24,036 bases of DNA from Clostridiales bacterium (lineage in GTDB: Bacteria > Bacillota > Clostridia > Christensenellales > CAG-314). The first letter of the stretch is position 1. Each line of letters starts with the position of its first letter. Location: NCBI GenBank assembly GCA_003537755.1, contig DPQS01000017.1, positions 3,533 through 27,568 of the forward strand. Reading direction: 5' to 3'. The notes beneath the pieces were generated by a model. That model had not been told where the DNA came from and ran no database searches. It saw only the letters and a list, made by a program, of their open reading frames with translations. The position numbers and the translations under genes are program-made. Positions 6,565-13,670 of the stretch are shown here, piece after piece.

Positions 6565-7985
6565 TGTTCGAAACCATCAGAAATGCCTTTAAGATTAAGG
6601 ACGTACGCAACAAAATTTTGATGACTATCCTGTTTGTCGTTTTGTACAGACTGGGTTGCTACATCACGGTTCCCGGACTTTCAGCCATCGATCTTTCCGA
6701 AGACAAGATGGACATTTTCGGGCTTCTGGACTCTATTACCGGTAGCGCGCTTAGTCAGGGTACCTTGTTCTCCCTCGGCATTTCTCCGTACATCAACGCC
6801 AGCATTATCGTGCAGTTGTTGACGGTCGCTATTCCTTCTCTGGAAAGAATGAGCAAGGAAGGCGAAGAAGGTAGAGCAAAAATCGACAAAGTCACCCGTT
6901 GGGTCACGCTTGGTCTTGCAATCATCAGCGCGGTAGGTATCGTAATCAGTCTGGGCAATCAGAAAACCGGTTACATCAACTATTCGTGGCTGGGTGGCGC
7001 AGGTATCGAAATCGCAGGCGTAACCGGCGGTCTTCCCGCATTCTTCGAAGCCAACAAGTGGATTATGTACATCTACGTAATTCTTATCCTTGTAGGCGGC
7101 AGCATGCTTACAATGTGGATTGGCGAACGTATCACGGAATACGGCGTAAGCAACGGTATTTCAATCCTCATTTTCGTGGGTATCGTTTCCACGGCGGCGC
7201 AAGCACTTGCTTCGTCCATCGGCAACATCTTCTCGAGTAATGCCGGTACAGCCGCAGGCGGTATCTGGTCTGTAGTATTGTTCCTTGTAACTCTCATTGT
7301 CGTGTTTGCCTTCATCGTGTGGGTAGACGGCGCGGAAAGAAAGGTAAAGGTTCAGTACTCGAAACAAGTAAAGGGCAACAAGATGTACGGCGGACAAAGC
7401 ACGTTCATCCCCATCAAAGTAAACGCCAGCGGCGTTATGCCTTTGATTTTTGCCTACGCACTTATGAGTTTCCCCTCGATGCTCATTCAGACATTCTGGG
7501 CAAACAGCGGTTTTGCAAGTTGGTGGAGCAAGTACATGACGGCTTCCGGCGAAAGCTGGGTAGGCGCGGTGGTGTACAACCTGATTCTGGCAATACTGAT
7601 TTTCGTGTTCAGTTACTTCTACTCGCAAATTCAGTTCAATCCCGCCGAAATCTCCAAGAATATCCAAAGCAACGGCGGTTTCGTAACCGGTATTCGTCCG
7701 GGCAGAGAAACGGCTGACTACCTCGCAAAGATTGTATCTCGTATCACTCTTTGGGGCGCGGTATTCCTTACCATCATCGCATTTGTTCCTTCCATTCTGT
7801 TCAGTTTGCTTCCTCAACTGTTGAACGTAACGCTCAACCCCAAGTTGGTAAGCAGTTTCAGCGCAACAGGTATGTTGATTTGCGTATCCGTCGCATTGGA
7901 ATTTAACAAGGCGTTGGAAAACCAGATCATGATGCGTCACTTCAAGGGCTTGCTTGGAAACAACTCCAAAGGATTTTTGAAATAA
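6564..7985 (+). CDS. secY: Protein translocase subunit SecY
   Basis: 473 residues, some 40 more than typical Firmicutes SecY. It forms the membrane channel of the Sec translocon. Ten hydrophobic segments can be read. Diagnostic motifs are YRLGCYITVPGL near the start, LGISPYINASIIVQLL (plug/TM2 region), the cytoplasmic loop ERKVKVQYSKQVKGNKMYGGQ, and NGGFVTGIRPGRETADYL in the C5 loop that contacts SecA or the ribosome. Extra length is mainly in the exterior loop around residues 130-165 and the loops near residues 310-335. It overlaps rplO and adk by one base each, so it is translationally coupled. Confidence 0.98.
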   Translation: MFETIRNAFKIKDVRNKILMTILFVVLYRLGCYITVPGLSAIDLSEDKMDIFGLLDSITGSALSQGTLFSLGISPYINASIIVQLLTVAIPSLERMSKEGEEGRAKIDKVTRWVTLGLAIISAVGIVISLGNQKTGYINYSWLGGAGIEIAGVTGGLPAFFEANKWIMYIYVILILVGGSMLTMWIGERITEYGVSNGISILIFVGIVSTAAQALASSIGNIFSSNAGTAAGGIWSVVLFLVTLIVVFAFIVWVDGAERKVKVQYSKQVKGNKMYGGQSTFIPIKVNASGVMPLIFAYALMSFPSMLIQTFWANSGFASWWSKYMTASGESWVGAVVYNLILAILIFVFSYFYSQIQFNPAEISKNIQSNGGFVTGIRPGRETADYLAKIVSRITLWGAVFLTIIAFVPSILFSLLPQLLNVTLNPKLVSSFSATGMLICVSVALEFNKALENQIMMRHFKGLLGNNSKGFLK

Positions 7986-8608
7986 TGCGTATTGTTTTAC
8001 TTGGCGCGCCTGGCAGCGGCAAAGGCACCATGGCGCAAAAACTTACACACGAACTTTCCTTGCCGCAAATCTCCACCGGCGACATATTCCGTCAGAACCT
8101 GAAGGACGAAACGCCGCTGGGACTGCAAATCAAGGATATCATGGCAAAAGGTATGCTTGTCCCCGACGAAATCACCATTGAAATCGTCAAGGACAGGCTT
8201 GCCAAGCCTGACTGTGCAAACGGTTACATTCTGGACGGCTTCCCTCGTTCCATCATTCAGGCGGAAGCGTTGGACACCTTCCAGCAAATCGACTGCGCGG
8301 TCAATCTCGAAGTTGACAGCGAAGCAATCGTCAAACGTTTGTCGGGTCGCAGATTTTGCCCCGATTGCAACGGTACGTACCACGTTTCGACGCTCGCCGA
8401 CGAAAAAGTTTGCCCCAATTGCAAGGGCACGCTCATCGTTCGCGAGGACGACAAGGAACACACCGTCCGCAACAGACTGAGCGTCTACGAACAAACGACG
8501 TTGCCTCTTGTCGATTACTACGCCCGTCAGGGCAAACTTGTCACCGTTGACGGCAACGGCACGGTGGACGAGGTCTACGGCAGAATTCTGTCGGCATTGA
8601 AAAAATGA
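7985..8608 (+). CDS. adk: Adenylate kinase, zinc-lid form
   Basis: 207 residues. Catalyses ATP + AMP to 2 ADP in the cytoplasm. The P-loop GAPGSGKGT is at residues 7-15, the LDGFPR motif at 83-88, and the LID domain carries two CxxC pairs (C125/C128 and C143/C146), the zinc-binding lid of Gram-positive enzymes. The start overlaps the secY stop by one base. The last codons overlap map by 4 bases. The secY-adk-map order is typical of Firmicutes. Confidence 0.98.
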   Translation: MRIVLLGAPGSGKGTMAQKLTHELSLPQISTGDIFRQNLKDETPLGLQIKDIMAKGMLVPDEITIEIVKDRLAKPDCANGYILDGFPRSIIQAEALDTFQQIDCAVNLEVDSEAIVKRLSGRRFCPDCNGTYHVSTLADEKVCPNCKGTLIVREDDKEHTVRNRLSVYEQTTLPLVDYYARQGKLVTVDGNGTVDEVYGRILSALKK

Positions 8609-9354
8609 TTCTGGTTAAGTCAAATTCGCAAATAGCGGAGATGCGTAAGGCAAACATAATTGTCCGCGACACGCTTGACCTGCTTCGAGAACACACAAAA
8701 CCCGGGGTTTCCACGCTGGAACTTAACAAGTTGGCGCACGAATACATCGTTTCTCAACACGCCGTACCGAGTTTTCTCGGTTACAGCGGTTACCCCGCAA
8801 GTATTTGTGTCAGCATCGACTGCGAAGTAGTGCACGGCATTCCGAGTAAGCACAAAATCCTGCAGGAAGGGCAAATCGTCAGTTACGACGTAGGCGCGAT
8901 TCTCAACGGATGGAACGGTGACGCCGCAAGGACGGTTGCCGTAGGTATCATCAGCCCCGAGGTGCAACGCCTTGTGGACGTGACGGAACAGTGCTTTTTT
9001 GAGGGCGTCAAGTGCATCCAACCCGGTGTAACGCGCCTTGGTGACCTTGGACACACCATACAGCAACATGCCGAAAGCAACGGCTACGGCGTGGTGCGTG
9101 AGTTGGTCGGTCACGGTATCGGCAGAGATATGCACGAAGACCCCAGCGTACCCAACTTCGGTACGGCAGGACACGGTATGCGTTTGTCGCCGGGCATGAC
9201 AATCGCCATCGAGCCTATGATTACCATGGGCACCTACGAAGTCGATTGGATGAGCGACGGCTGGACGGTCAAGACCAAGGACAGAAAGCCCGCATCGCAT
9301 TACGAAAACACAATTGCCATCACCGACAACGGTGTGGAAATCTTGAGTTTGTAA
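8605..9354 (+). CDS. map: Methionine aminopeptidase, type I
   Basis: 249 residues, normal for MetAP type Ia. Removes the initiator Met from nascent proteins. All expected dinuclear-metal ligands are present: D95, D106, H170, E203 and E234, with substrate-contacting H77 and H177. The ATG overlaps the adk stop (ATGA). There is no N-terminal zinc-finger or SH3-binding extension, so it is the short bacterial form. Confidence 0.97.
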   Translation: MILVKSNSQIAEMRKANIIVRDTLDLLREHTKPGVSTLELNKLAHEYIVSQHAVPSFLGYSGYPASICVSIDCEVVHGIPSKHKILQEGQIVSYDVGAILNGWNGDAARTVAVGIISPEVQRLVDVTEQCFFEGVKCIQPGVTRLGDLGHTIQQHAESNGYGVVRELVGHGIGRDMHEDPSVPNFGTAGHGMRLSPGMTIAIEPMITMGTYEVDWMSDGWTVKTKDRKPASHYENTIAITDNGVEILSL

Positions 9355-9364
9355 CAGGAAAATT

Positions 9365-9646
9365 ATGAACGAATGTGACATGCGCGTTGGCAGTATAGTG
9401 CTGTCCACGCAGGGACGAGACAAAGGCAACTACTTTTTGGTTGTCGCCGTCGAAAAGGGATTTGTGTATCTCGCGGACGGCGGCATGAGAAAACTTTCTC
9501 AGCCGAAAAAGAAAAACGTCAGGCACGTGTCGGACAGCGGCAAAGTGGTTGACGCAATTGCAGTCAAGTTGTTGGCAAAACAAAAAGTCTTTGACAGCGA
9601 AGTAAAAAGCGCGCTAAGACAATTTCAACAGGAATCGGGAGAGTAA
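9365..9646 (+). CDS. KOW-motif RNA-binding protein (L14e/L27e-like)
   Basis: 93 residues. The N-terminal half has a KOW-like SH3 barrel: RVGSIVLSTQGRDKGNYFLVV, then VYLADGGMRKLSQPKKKN. This resembles archaeal/eukaryotic ribosomal L14e proteins and matches the small KOW gene found between map and infA in many Clostridia. Its biochemical role is not established; RNA or ribosome binding is inferred from fold and context. The C-terminal 30 residues look like a helix rich in charged residues. The RBS is AGGA, and the next gene, infA, starts 3 bases after its stop. Confidence 0.85.
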   Translation: MNECDMRVGSIVLSTQGRDKGNYFLVVAVEKGFVYLADGGMRKLSQPKKKNVRHVSDSGKVVDAIAVKLLAKQKVFDSEVKSALRQFQQESGE

Positions 9647-9648
9647 CA

Positions 9649-9885
9649 ATGTCTAAAGACGATGTAATCGAGGTTGAAGGCGTAGTTGTCGAGGCTTTGC
9701 GCAATGCAGAGTTTCGGGTAAGACTAAGTAACGGTCACGAAATCACCGCCTACGTGTCGGGCAAACTGCGTATACACAGTATCCGCGTGTTGCCGGGCGA
9801 CGCAGTCAAATTGGAAATGAGCCCCTATGACCTTACCAAGGGTCGCATAGTGTGGCGCACCAAGGGCGCAATGCCCACTCAATAA
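9649..9885 (+). CDS. infA: Translation initiation factor IF-1
   Basis: 78 residues; most IF-1 proteins are 71-73, the difference being a few residues at the end after RIVWR. IF-1 is an OB-fold protein that occupies the 30S A site during initiation. The motifs VEGVVVEALRNAEFRVRLSNGHE, then GKLRIHSIRVLPGDAVKLEMSPYDLTKGRIVWR are diagnostic. A GGGAG site lies 7 bases before the ATG. It is followed by a 55-base spacer, then rpmJ. Confidence 0.97.
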   Translation: MSKDDVIEVEGVVVEALRNAEFRVRLSNGHEITAYVSGKLRIHSIRVLPGDAVKLEMSPYDLTKGRIVWRTKGAMPTQ

Positions 9886-9940
9886 AACAAAACCAAAACA
9901 ACTCAAACGGGGATATGCCCTGTTAATCGGGAGGATAAAA

Positions 9941-10057
9941 ATGAAAGTAAAACCGTCTGTAAAGCCTATGTGCGACAAGTGCAAGGTAATTAAGCGTAAC
10001 GGAAAAGTCATGGTAATTTGCTCTAAATATCCCAAGCACAAGCAAAGACAAGGCTAA
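9941..10057 (+). CDS. rpmJ: 50S ribosomal protein L36 (bL36), zinc form
   Basis: A 38-codon gene. The product starts MKVKPSVKPMCDKCKVIKRN and ends HKQRQG. C11, C14, C27 and H33 are the zinc ligands of the classical L36. It is the smallest ribosomal protein and stabilises 23S rRNA near the peptidyl transferase centre. GGGAGG precedes the ATG by 6 bases. In most Firmicutes rpsM follows closely; here a 404-base gap follows. Confidence 0.97.
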   Translation: MKVKPSVKPMCDKCKVIKRNGKVMVICSKYPKHKQRQG

Positions 10058-10398
10058 TCGCCCCAAATAAGTACACGCCGGTAAAAAGGCGTTAACTGTA
10101 AGGCACTCGGAATTGCGTTGGAACCCACCGCAGTGATGTCTTTCCCCACCTCGCCGGTGAGGCAACTACGGGTAGACGAACGCTAATATCGTCTATGTCA
10201 GCTCGCCTCTCTTTTGCGAAAAATGCTTGGAGAATCCATTCCCTGCGGCAGCGAGTGTTTTTACGGGAGTACTTCAATACTTAAGGCATACGTAAGTTAA
10301 CTTCAACAAGTTTCCTTGCGTAAAAATGGGTTCAACGCAACCCCAAGTGCCTAGGAAACAATTGCCTTGCGAAAAAAGCAACATCATTCCACATTGGC
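10058..10398 (+). ncRNA. Candidate structured RNA or leader between rpmJ and rpsM
   Basis: A gene-free stretch in the middle of an otherwise tight operon; no plausible coding frame is seen on the + strand. By hand I find local hairpins: ACGCC/GGCGT (10075-10079 with 10088-10092), TAGACG/CGTCTA (10173-10178 with 10190-10195), GCTCGC/GCGAGT (10201-10206 with 10251-10256), GGGTT/AACCC (10328-10332 with 10339-10343). There are also long-range 7-bp matches: GTTAACT 10091-10097 with AGTTAAC 10295-10301, AGGCACT 10101-10107 with AGTGCCT 10346-10352, and GTTTCCT 10310-10316 with AGGAAAC 10353-10359. Some of these cross, implying pseudoknots. I compared it by eye with tmRNA, RNase P RNA, SRP RNA, T-box and common riboswitch cores and recognised none. 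It could be a regulatory leader for rpsM-rplQ, a stand-alone RNA, or simply spacer DNA. Confidence 0.4.
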
Positions 10399-10427
10399 TT
10401 GCGTTTCGCAGGGTGTGAGAATATATA
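10399..10427 (+). promoter_or_regulatory. Probable sigma-70 promoter of rpsM-rpsK-rpsD-rpoA-rplQ
   Basis: TTGCGT (10399-10404) and TATATA (10422-10427) are separated by exactly 17 bases, in AT-rich DNA just upstream of rpsM. Transcription would start near 10434, giving a leader of about 28 bases with the AAGGAG site (10449-10454). The -35 box overlaps a small hairpin (10398-10412). A secondary promoter for the alpha-type operon is reasonable, but this is sequence matching only. Confidence 0.5.
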
Positions 10428-10461
10428 AACAAATTTCTGAATTTTTCAAGGAGAAAAACAA

Positions 10462-10839
10462 ATGGCTCGTATTTCCGGTGTAGATTTACCCAGAGAAAAA
10501 CGTATCGAGATCGGCTTGACCTACATTTACGGAATCGGACGCACCACAGCAAGCAAAATTCTTGCGGAAACCGGTGTCAACCCCGATACTCGTGTAAAGG
10601 ATCTGACAGAGGACGACGTGTCCAAAATCCGTGACTGTATTGAAAAGAACCTTCACGTAGAAGGCGACCTTCGCCGTGAAGTTTCCATGAACATCAAAAG
10701 ACAAATTGAAATAGGCTCGTATCGTGGTATCCGTCACAGAAAGGGCTTGCCCGTAAGAGGACAATCCACGAAACAAAACGCCCGCACGAGAAAAGGTCCC
10801 AAACGTACCGTATCTCGCGGTAAGAAAGCGGCTAAGTAA
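10462..10839 (+). CDS. rpsM: 30S ribosomal protein S13 (uS13)
   Basis: 125 residues, normal length. S13 lies in the 30S head, contacts the P-site tRNA with its C-terminal tail and forms a bridge to the 50S. The start MARISGVDLPREKRIEIGLTYIYGIG and the C-terminal YRGIRHRKGLPVRGQ with TRTRKGP-like ARTRKGPKRTV are diagnostic. AAGGAG lies 7 bases upstream. It opens the alpha-operon segment, which here seems to have its own promoter. Confidence 0.98.
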   Translation: MARISGVDLPREKRIEIGLTYIYGIGRTTASKILAETGVNPDTRVKDLTEDDVSKIRDCIEKNLHVEGDLRREVSMNIKRQIEIGSYRGIRHRKGLPVRGQSTKQNARTRKGPKRTVSRGKKAAK

Positions 10840-10853
10840 GGGAGGACGTAACA

Positions 10854-11243
10854 ATGGCACAGAAAAGAATCGTCAAGAAAAAACGTGACATACGCAAGGT
10901 CGAGAAAGGACAAGTGCACATTCACGCTTCCTTCAACAACACCATCGTAACATTTACCGACATGAACGGTAACGCCCTTTCGTGGTGCAGCTCCGGCAGT
11001 CTCGGTTTCCGTGGCAGCCGTAAGAGCACCGCATTCGCAGCACAACAGGCTTGCGAAGTGGCTGCAAAGGCCGCTAAGGAATACGGTATCCGTACCGTAG
11101 AAGTGTACGTAAAGGGTCCCGGTCAAGGACGTGAATCCGCAATCCGCGCATTGCAAACCGCCGAAATCGAAGTAACACTCATTCGCGACGTGTCCCCCAT
11201 TGCTCACAACGGTTGCCGTCCGCCCAAGCGCAGAAGAGTTTAG
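10854..11243 (+). CDS. rpsK: 30S ribosomal protein S11 (uS11)
   Basis: 129 residues, normal length. S11 sits on the 30S platform near the mRNA exit (Shine-Dalgarno) region. The motifs GQVHIHASFNNTIVTFTDMNGN, then GSRKSTAFAAQQA and the C-terminal DVSPIAHNGCRPPKRRRV are all family hallmarks. GGGAGG precedes the ATG. Standard order rpsM-rpsK-rpsD follows. Confidence 0.98.
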   Translation: MAQKRIVKKKRDIRKVEKGQVHIHASFNNTIVTFTDMNGNALSWCSSGSLGFRGSRKSTAFAAQQACEVAAKAAKEYGIRTVEVYVKGPGQGRESAIRALQTAEIEVTLIRDVSPIAHNGCRPPKRRRV

Positions 11244-11262
11244 TTAAAGGAGATTACCCGAA

Positions 11263-11889
11263 ATGGCTAGATATACAAGTGCAGATTGCCGTCAGTGCAG
11301 ACGCGAAAAATGCAAATTGTTCCTTAAAGGCGACAGATGCTACTCCGAAAAGTGCGCTCTTACCAAGCGCGGCAAGATTCCCGGAGTGCACGCCGACAGC
11401 AGAAAGAAGATTACCGAATACGGTATGCAGCTCAGAGAAAAGCAAAAGACCAAGCGTATTTACGGTTTGCAGGAAAAGCAATTCCACAAGTACTACGAAG
11501 AGGCAGAACGCACCAAGGGCGTTACCGGTGCCAACATGCTTATTTTGCTTGAGCAAAGACTTGACAACGTTGTTTACCGCATGGGTATCGGCATCAGCCG
11601 CAGCCAGGCAAGACAGTTTGTCAACCACGGTCTCATCACCGTCAACGGCAAGCGTGTAACCATTCCCAGTTACGCAGTAAAAGTAGGCGACGTAATTTCC
11701 GTCAAGGAAAACAAACAAGAACAAACTTTGTTTGTCGCTCTCAAACAATCAAAGAAACCCGCAAACCTTCCGCAATGGCTGGACTTCGAACCCGCCGAAC
11801 TTACCGGTAAGGTACTTGCAAAGCCGACGAGAGAAGACATCGACGCAAACATCCAGGAGCACATGATTGTCGAATTGTACAGCAAATAA
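11263..11889 (+). CDS. rpsD: 30S ribosomal protein S4 (uS4), zinc form
   Basis: 208 residues, normal length. S4 initiates 30S assembly by binding the 5' domain of 16S rRNA. C9, C12, C26 and C31 match the zinc-binding S4 pattern. The S4 RNA-binding domain runs from about residue 98 (LEQRLDNVVYRMGI, then ARQFVNHGLITVNGK). It ends with EHMIVELYSK, a typical S4 terminus. AAAGGAG precedes the ATG by 9 bases. The gap of 119 bases to rpoA holds a strong stem-loop. S4 is the alpha-operon repressor in E. coli; whether it binds here is unknown. Confidence 0.98.
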   Translation: MARYTSADCRQCRREKCKLFLKGDRCYSEKCALTKRGKIPGVHADSRKKITEYGMQLREKQKTKRIYGLQEKQFHKYYEEAERTKGVTGANMLILLEQRLDNVVYRMGIGISRSQARQFVNHGLITVNGKRVTIPSYAVKVGDVISVKENKQEQTLFVALKQSKKPANLPQWLDFEPAELTGKVLAKPTREDIDANIQEHMIVELYSK

Positions 11890-11932
11890 TTGTTGTGCGT
11901 TCACATTTGTGTATCTTCGGGCAGTTTGTGCC

Positions 11933-11974
11933 GCAGGCGTGGTGCGCGTAGTAAGTTTTTACTGCGCCGCCTGC
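11933..11974 (+). promoter_or_regulatory. Stem-loop in the rpsD-rpoA spacer
   Basis: GCAGGCG (11933-11939) pairs with CGCCTGC (11968-11974); inside, GCGC (11944-11947) pairs with GCGC (11964-11967) and AGTAA (11950-11954) with TTACT (11959-11963). That totals 16 pairs interrupted only by bulges on the 5' side. No T-run follows, so it is not a simple terminator. It might tune rpoA translation, mark an RNA-processing site, or protect the rpoA-rplQ messenger. Function is inference. Confidence 0.55.
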
Positions 11975-12008
11975 CAACTAAAAATCAATTAAAGGAGATT
12001 GTTGTCCA

Positions 12009-12980
12009 ATGATGGAAATAGAAAAACCGGTAATGACAGTCGAAGAAAGCGGACAAAACGCCAGCATCATCAAGATTGTTGCCGAACCATTGGAAAGAGG
12101 TTACGGCATCACTCTCGGTAATGCACTTCGCAGAGTCCTTCTTGCCGCGCTCCCGGGCGTGGCGGTTGTCGGCTTGAAAATCGAAGGCGTACAACACGAG
12201 TTTTCAACTGTTCCCGGTGTTAAAGAGGACGTTACAGACATCATCCTGAACATCAAACGTTTGGCTTTGAAGTCGGATAATGAAGACAATGACTTCAGAA
12301 AAACAATTTCAATCAACAAAGTAGGTCCTTGCGAGGTACACGCAGGCGACATCATTACAGACAGTGAAGTAGAAGTGCTCAACCCCGACCTGTACATCTG
12401 CACGTTGGAAGAAGGCGCGACCTTCAGCTGCGACCTGTATGTTGCTCGCGGTTGCGGTTACTACTCGATCGAGAAAAATAAGGAACGTAACAAGGAACTC
12501 AAACTCAACTACCCCATCGGTTACATACCCATCGATTCTATTTTCGGGCCTGTCAAAAAGGCAAGTTACAACGTCGAAAGCGCGCGCGTAGGTCAGGACA
12601 TCACTCGCGACAAACTGACGCTGGAAGTGGAAACGAACGGTGCATTCTCCGGACGTGAGATCGTGTCCTTGGCAGCAAAGATTATCGAAGACCACATTCG
12701 TATGTTTGTTGATCTGTCGGAAAACTTCAGCCGCGACATTCTCATTCCTCGCGAGTCAGACAATCATCGCAAAGTACTTGAGATGAACATCGACGACATG
12801 GACCTGTCCGTGCGCAGTTACAACTGCCTGAAGCGCGCAGGTATCCAGACGGTGGAAGATCTTACTCGTCGTACCGAGGACGATATGCTGAAGGTGCGCA
12901 ACCTTGGCAGAAAGTCGCTGGACGAAGTAATTGCAAAGCTTGAGAGTTACGGTCTGTCTTTGAAAAATAAGGATGAATAG
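12009..12980 (+). CDS. rpoA: DNA-directed RNA polymerase subunit alpha
   Basis: 323 residues, normal length. Alpha dimerises to nucleate RNA polymerase assembly. The N-terminal domain has AEPLERGYGITLGNALRRVLL (about residues 20-40), the assembly core. The C-terminal domain (about residues 245-318) contains NCLKRAGIQTVEDLTRRTEDD and NLGRKSLDEV, the helix-hairpin-helix surface that binds UP-element DNA and regulators. Two adjacent ATGs exist; the first is better spaced from the GGAG at 11994-11997. rplQ follows after 12 bases. Confidence 0.98.
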   Translation: MMEIEKPVMTVEESGQNASIIKIVAEPLERGYGITLGNALRRVLLAALPGVAVVGLKIEGVQHEFSTVPGVKEDVTDIILNIKRLALKSDNEDNDFRKTISINKVGPCEVHAGDIITDSEVEVLNPDLYICTLEEGATFSCDLYVARGCGYYSIEKNKERNKELKLNYPIGYIPIDSIFGPVKKASYNVESARVGQDITRDKLTLEVETNGAFSGREIVSLAAKIIEDHIRMFVDLSENFSRDILIPRESDNHRKVLEMNIDDMDLSVRSYNCLKRAGIQTVEDLTRRTEDDMLKVRNLGRKSLDEVIAKLESYGLSLKNKDE

Positions 12981-12992
12981 GAGAATTGCAAA

Positions 12993-13499
12993 ATGGCACA
13001 CAGAAAATTAGGTAAAGCAACCGCCGCAAGGTTGGCTCTTTTGAAAAACCAAGTTTCTCAACTCCTGTGGAACGGCAAGTTGGTAACAACCGCCGCTCGT
13101 GCTAAGGAAGTGCAGAAACTTGCCGAAAAGTACATCACCATTGCCATCAACGGTTACAAAGATACCGTAGTTGTGGAAAAGAAGAAGATCGTTGACGGTA
13201 AGGAAACCACCGTTAAAGCGGTAAACGACGGCGCAACCAAACTTACCGCTCGCCGCAAGCTTATGGCAGGTCTTGCCGACATTCAGGAAGTTCGTCTTCC
13301 CAAGGAAACGGCAACAGAGTACAAACTTCGCACCAAGACGGTAAGACATCCGCTTATCGAAAAGATGTTCAACGACTATGCGCCCAAATTTGACGCCAAG
13401 GCATCCGAAAAGGGACAAAAGGGCGGCTACACGGCTATCTACAAGATGACGCAACGTCGCGGCGACGGTTCCGAAATGGCAACCATCGTTGTACTGTAA
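12993..13499 (+). CDS. rplQ: 50S ribosomal protein L17 (bL17) with internal insertion
   Basis: 168 residues, against about 115-130 usual. L17 lies near the exit tunnel on the solvent side of the 50S. The N-terminal part (HRKLGKATAARLALLKNQVSQLL, then TTAARAKEVQKLAEK) and the C-terminal GGYTAIYKMTQRRGDGSEMA are the family signatures. Extra residues fall mainly at 55-82, a Lys/Val-rich piece between the first helix-rich half and the LTARRKLMAGL segment, with a smaller excess near 100-115. GGAG lies upstream. It is the last gene of the ribosomal supercluster, followed by a probable terminator. Confidence 0.96.
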   Translation: MAHRKLGKATAARLALLKNQVSQLLWNGKLVTTAARAKEVQKLAEKYITIAINGYKDTVVVEKKKIVDGKETTVKAVNDGATKLTARRKLMAGLADIQEVRLPKETATEYKLRTKTVRHPLIEKMFNDYAPKFDAKASEKGQKGGYTAIYKMTQRRGDGSEMATIVVL

Positions 13500-13517
13500 T
13501 ATTACATTACGCCGAAC

Positions 13518-13550
13518 AGGAGGCTCGCAATAGTGGGCCTCTTATCTTTT
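13518..13550 (+). terminator. Probable rho-independent terminator after rplQ
   Basis: GAGGC (13520-13524) pairs with GCCTC (13537-13541) around a 12-base loop, followed by TTATCTTTT. The stem is short but the position, just after the last ribosomal gene and before a new promoter, fits the end of the operon. Confidence 0.55.
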
Positions 13551-13583
13551 GTAAATTTTTAATTAGTAATTTTTACTATTTAG

Positions 13584-13612
13584 TTTACAAAAACAAATTT
13601 TTATGAGATAAT
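13584..13612 (+). promoter_or_regulatory. Sigma-70 promoter of the flavodiiron protein gene
   Basis: TTTACA (13584-13589) and GATAAT (13607-13612) are spaced by 17 bases. About 30 bases upstream of the -35 box are almost pure A/T, like an UP element. A start near 13619 would give a leader of about 173 bases before the gene. Strong by sequence; not tested. Confidence 0.7.
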
Positions 13613-13617
13613 ATACA

Positions 13618-13670
13618 GGTAATGCGGTAGCAATATGGCAATGCAGCAAGGTAGTAATGCAGTAAGGCGG
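13618..13670 (+). repeat. Degenerate short-unit repeat
   Basis: Six or so imperfect units of 8-9 bases built on the theme (g)TAATGCGG / CAATGCAG / TAATGCAG follow each other from just after the predicted transcription start. The clearest pair is GCAATGCAGCAAGG and GTAATGCAGTAAGG. The units differ by transitions, as in old intergenic tandem repeats. No coding potential is seen. Confidence 0.55.

Noticed and set aside
10075..10092. Hairpin after rpmJ as a terminator
   Set aside because: A 5-bp stem with no T-run behind it; treated as part of the candidate structured region.
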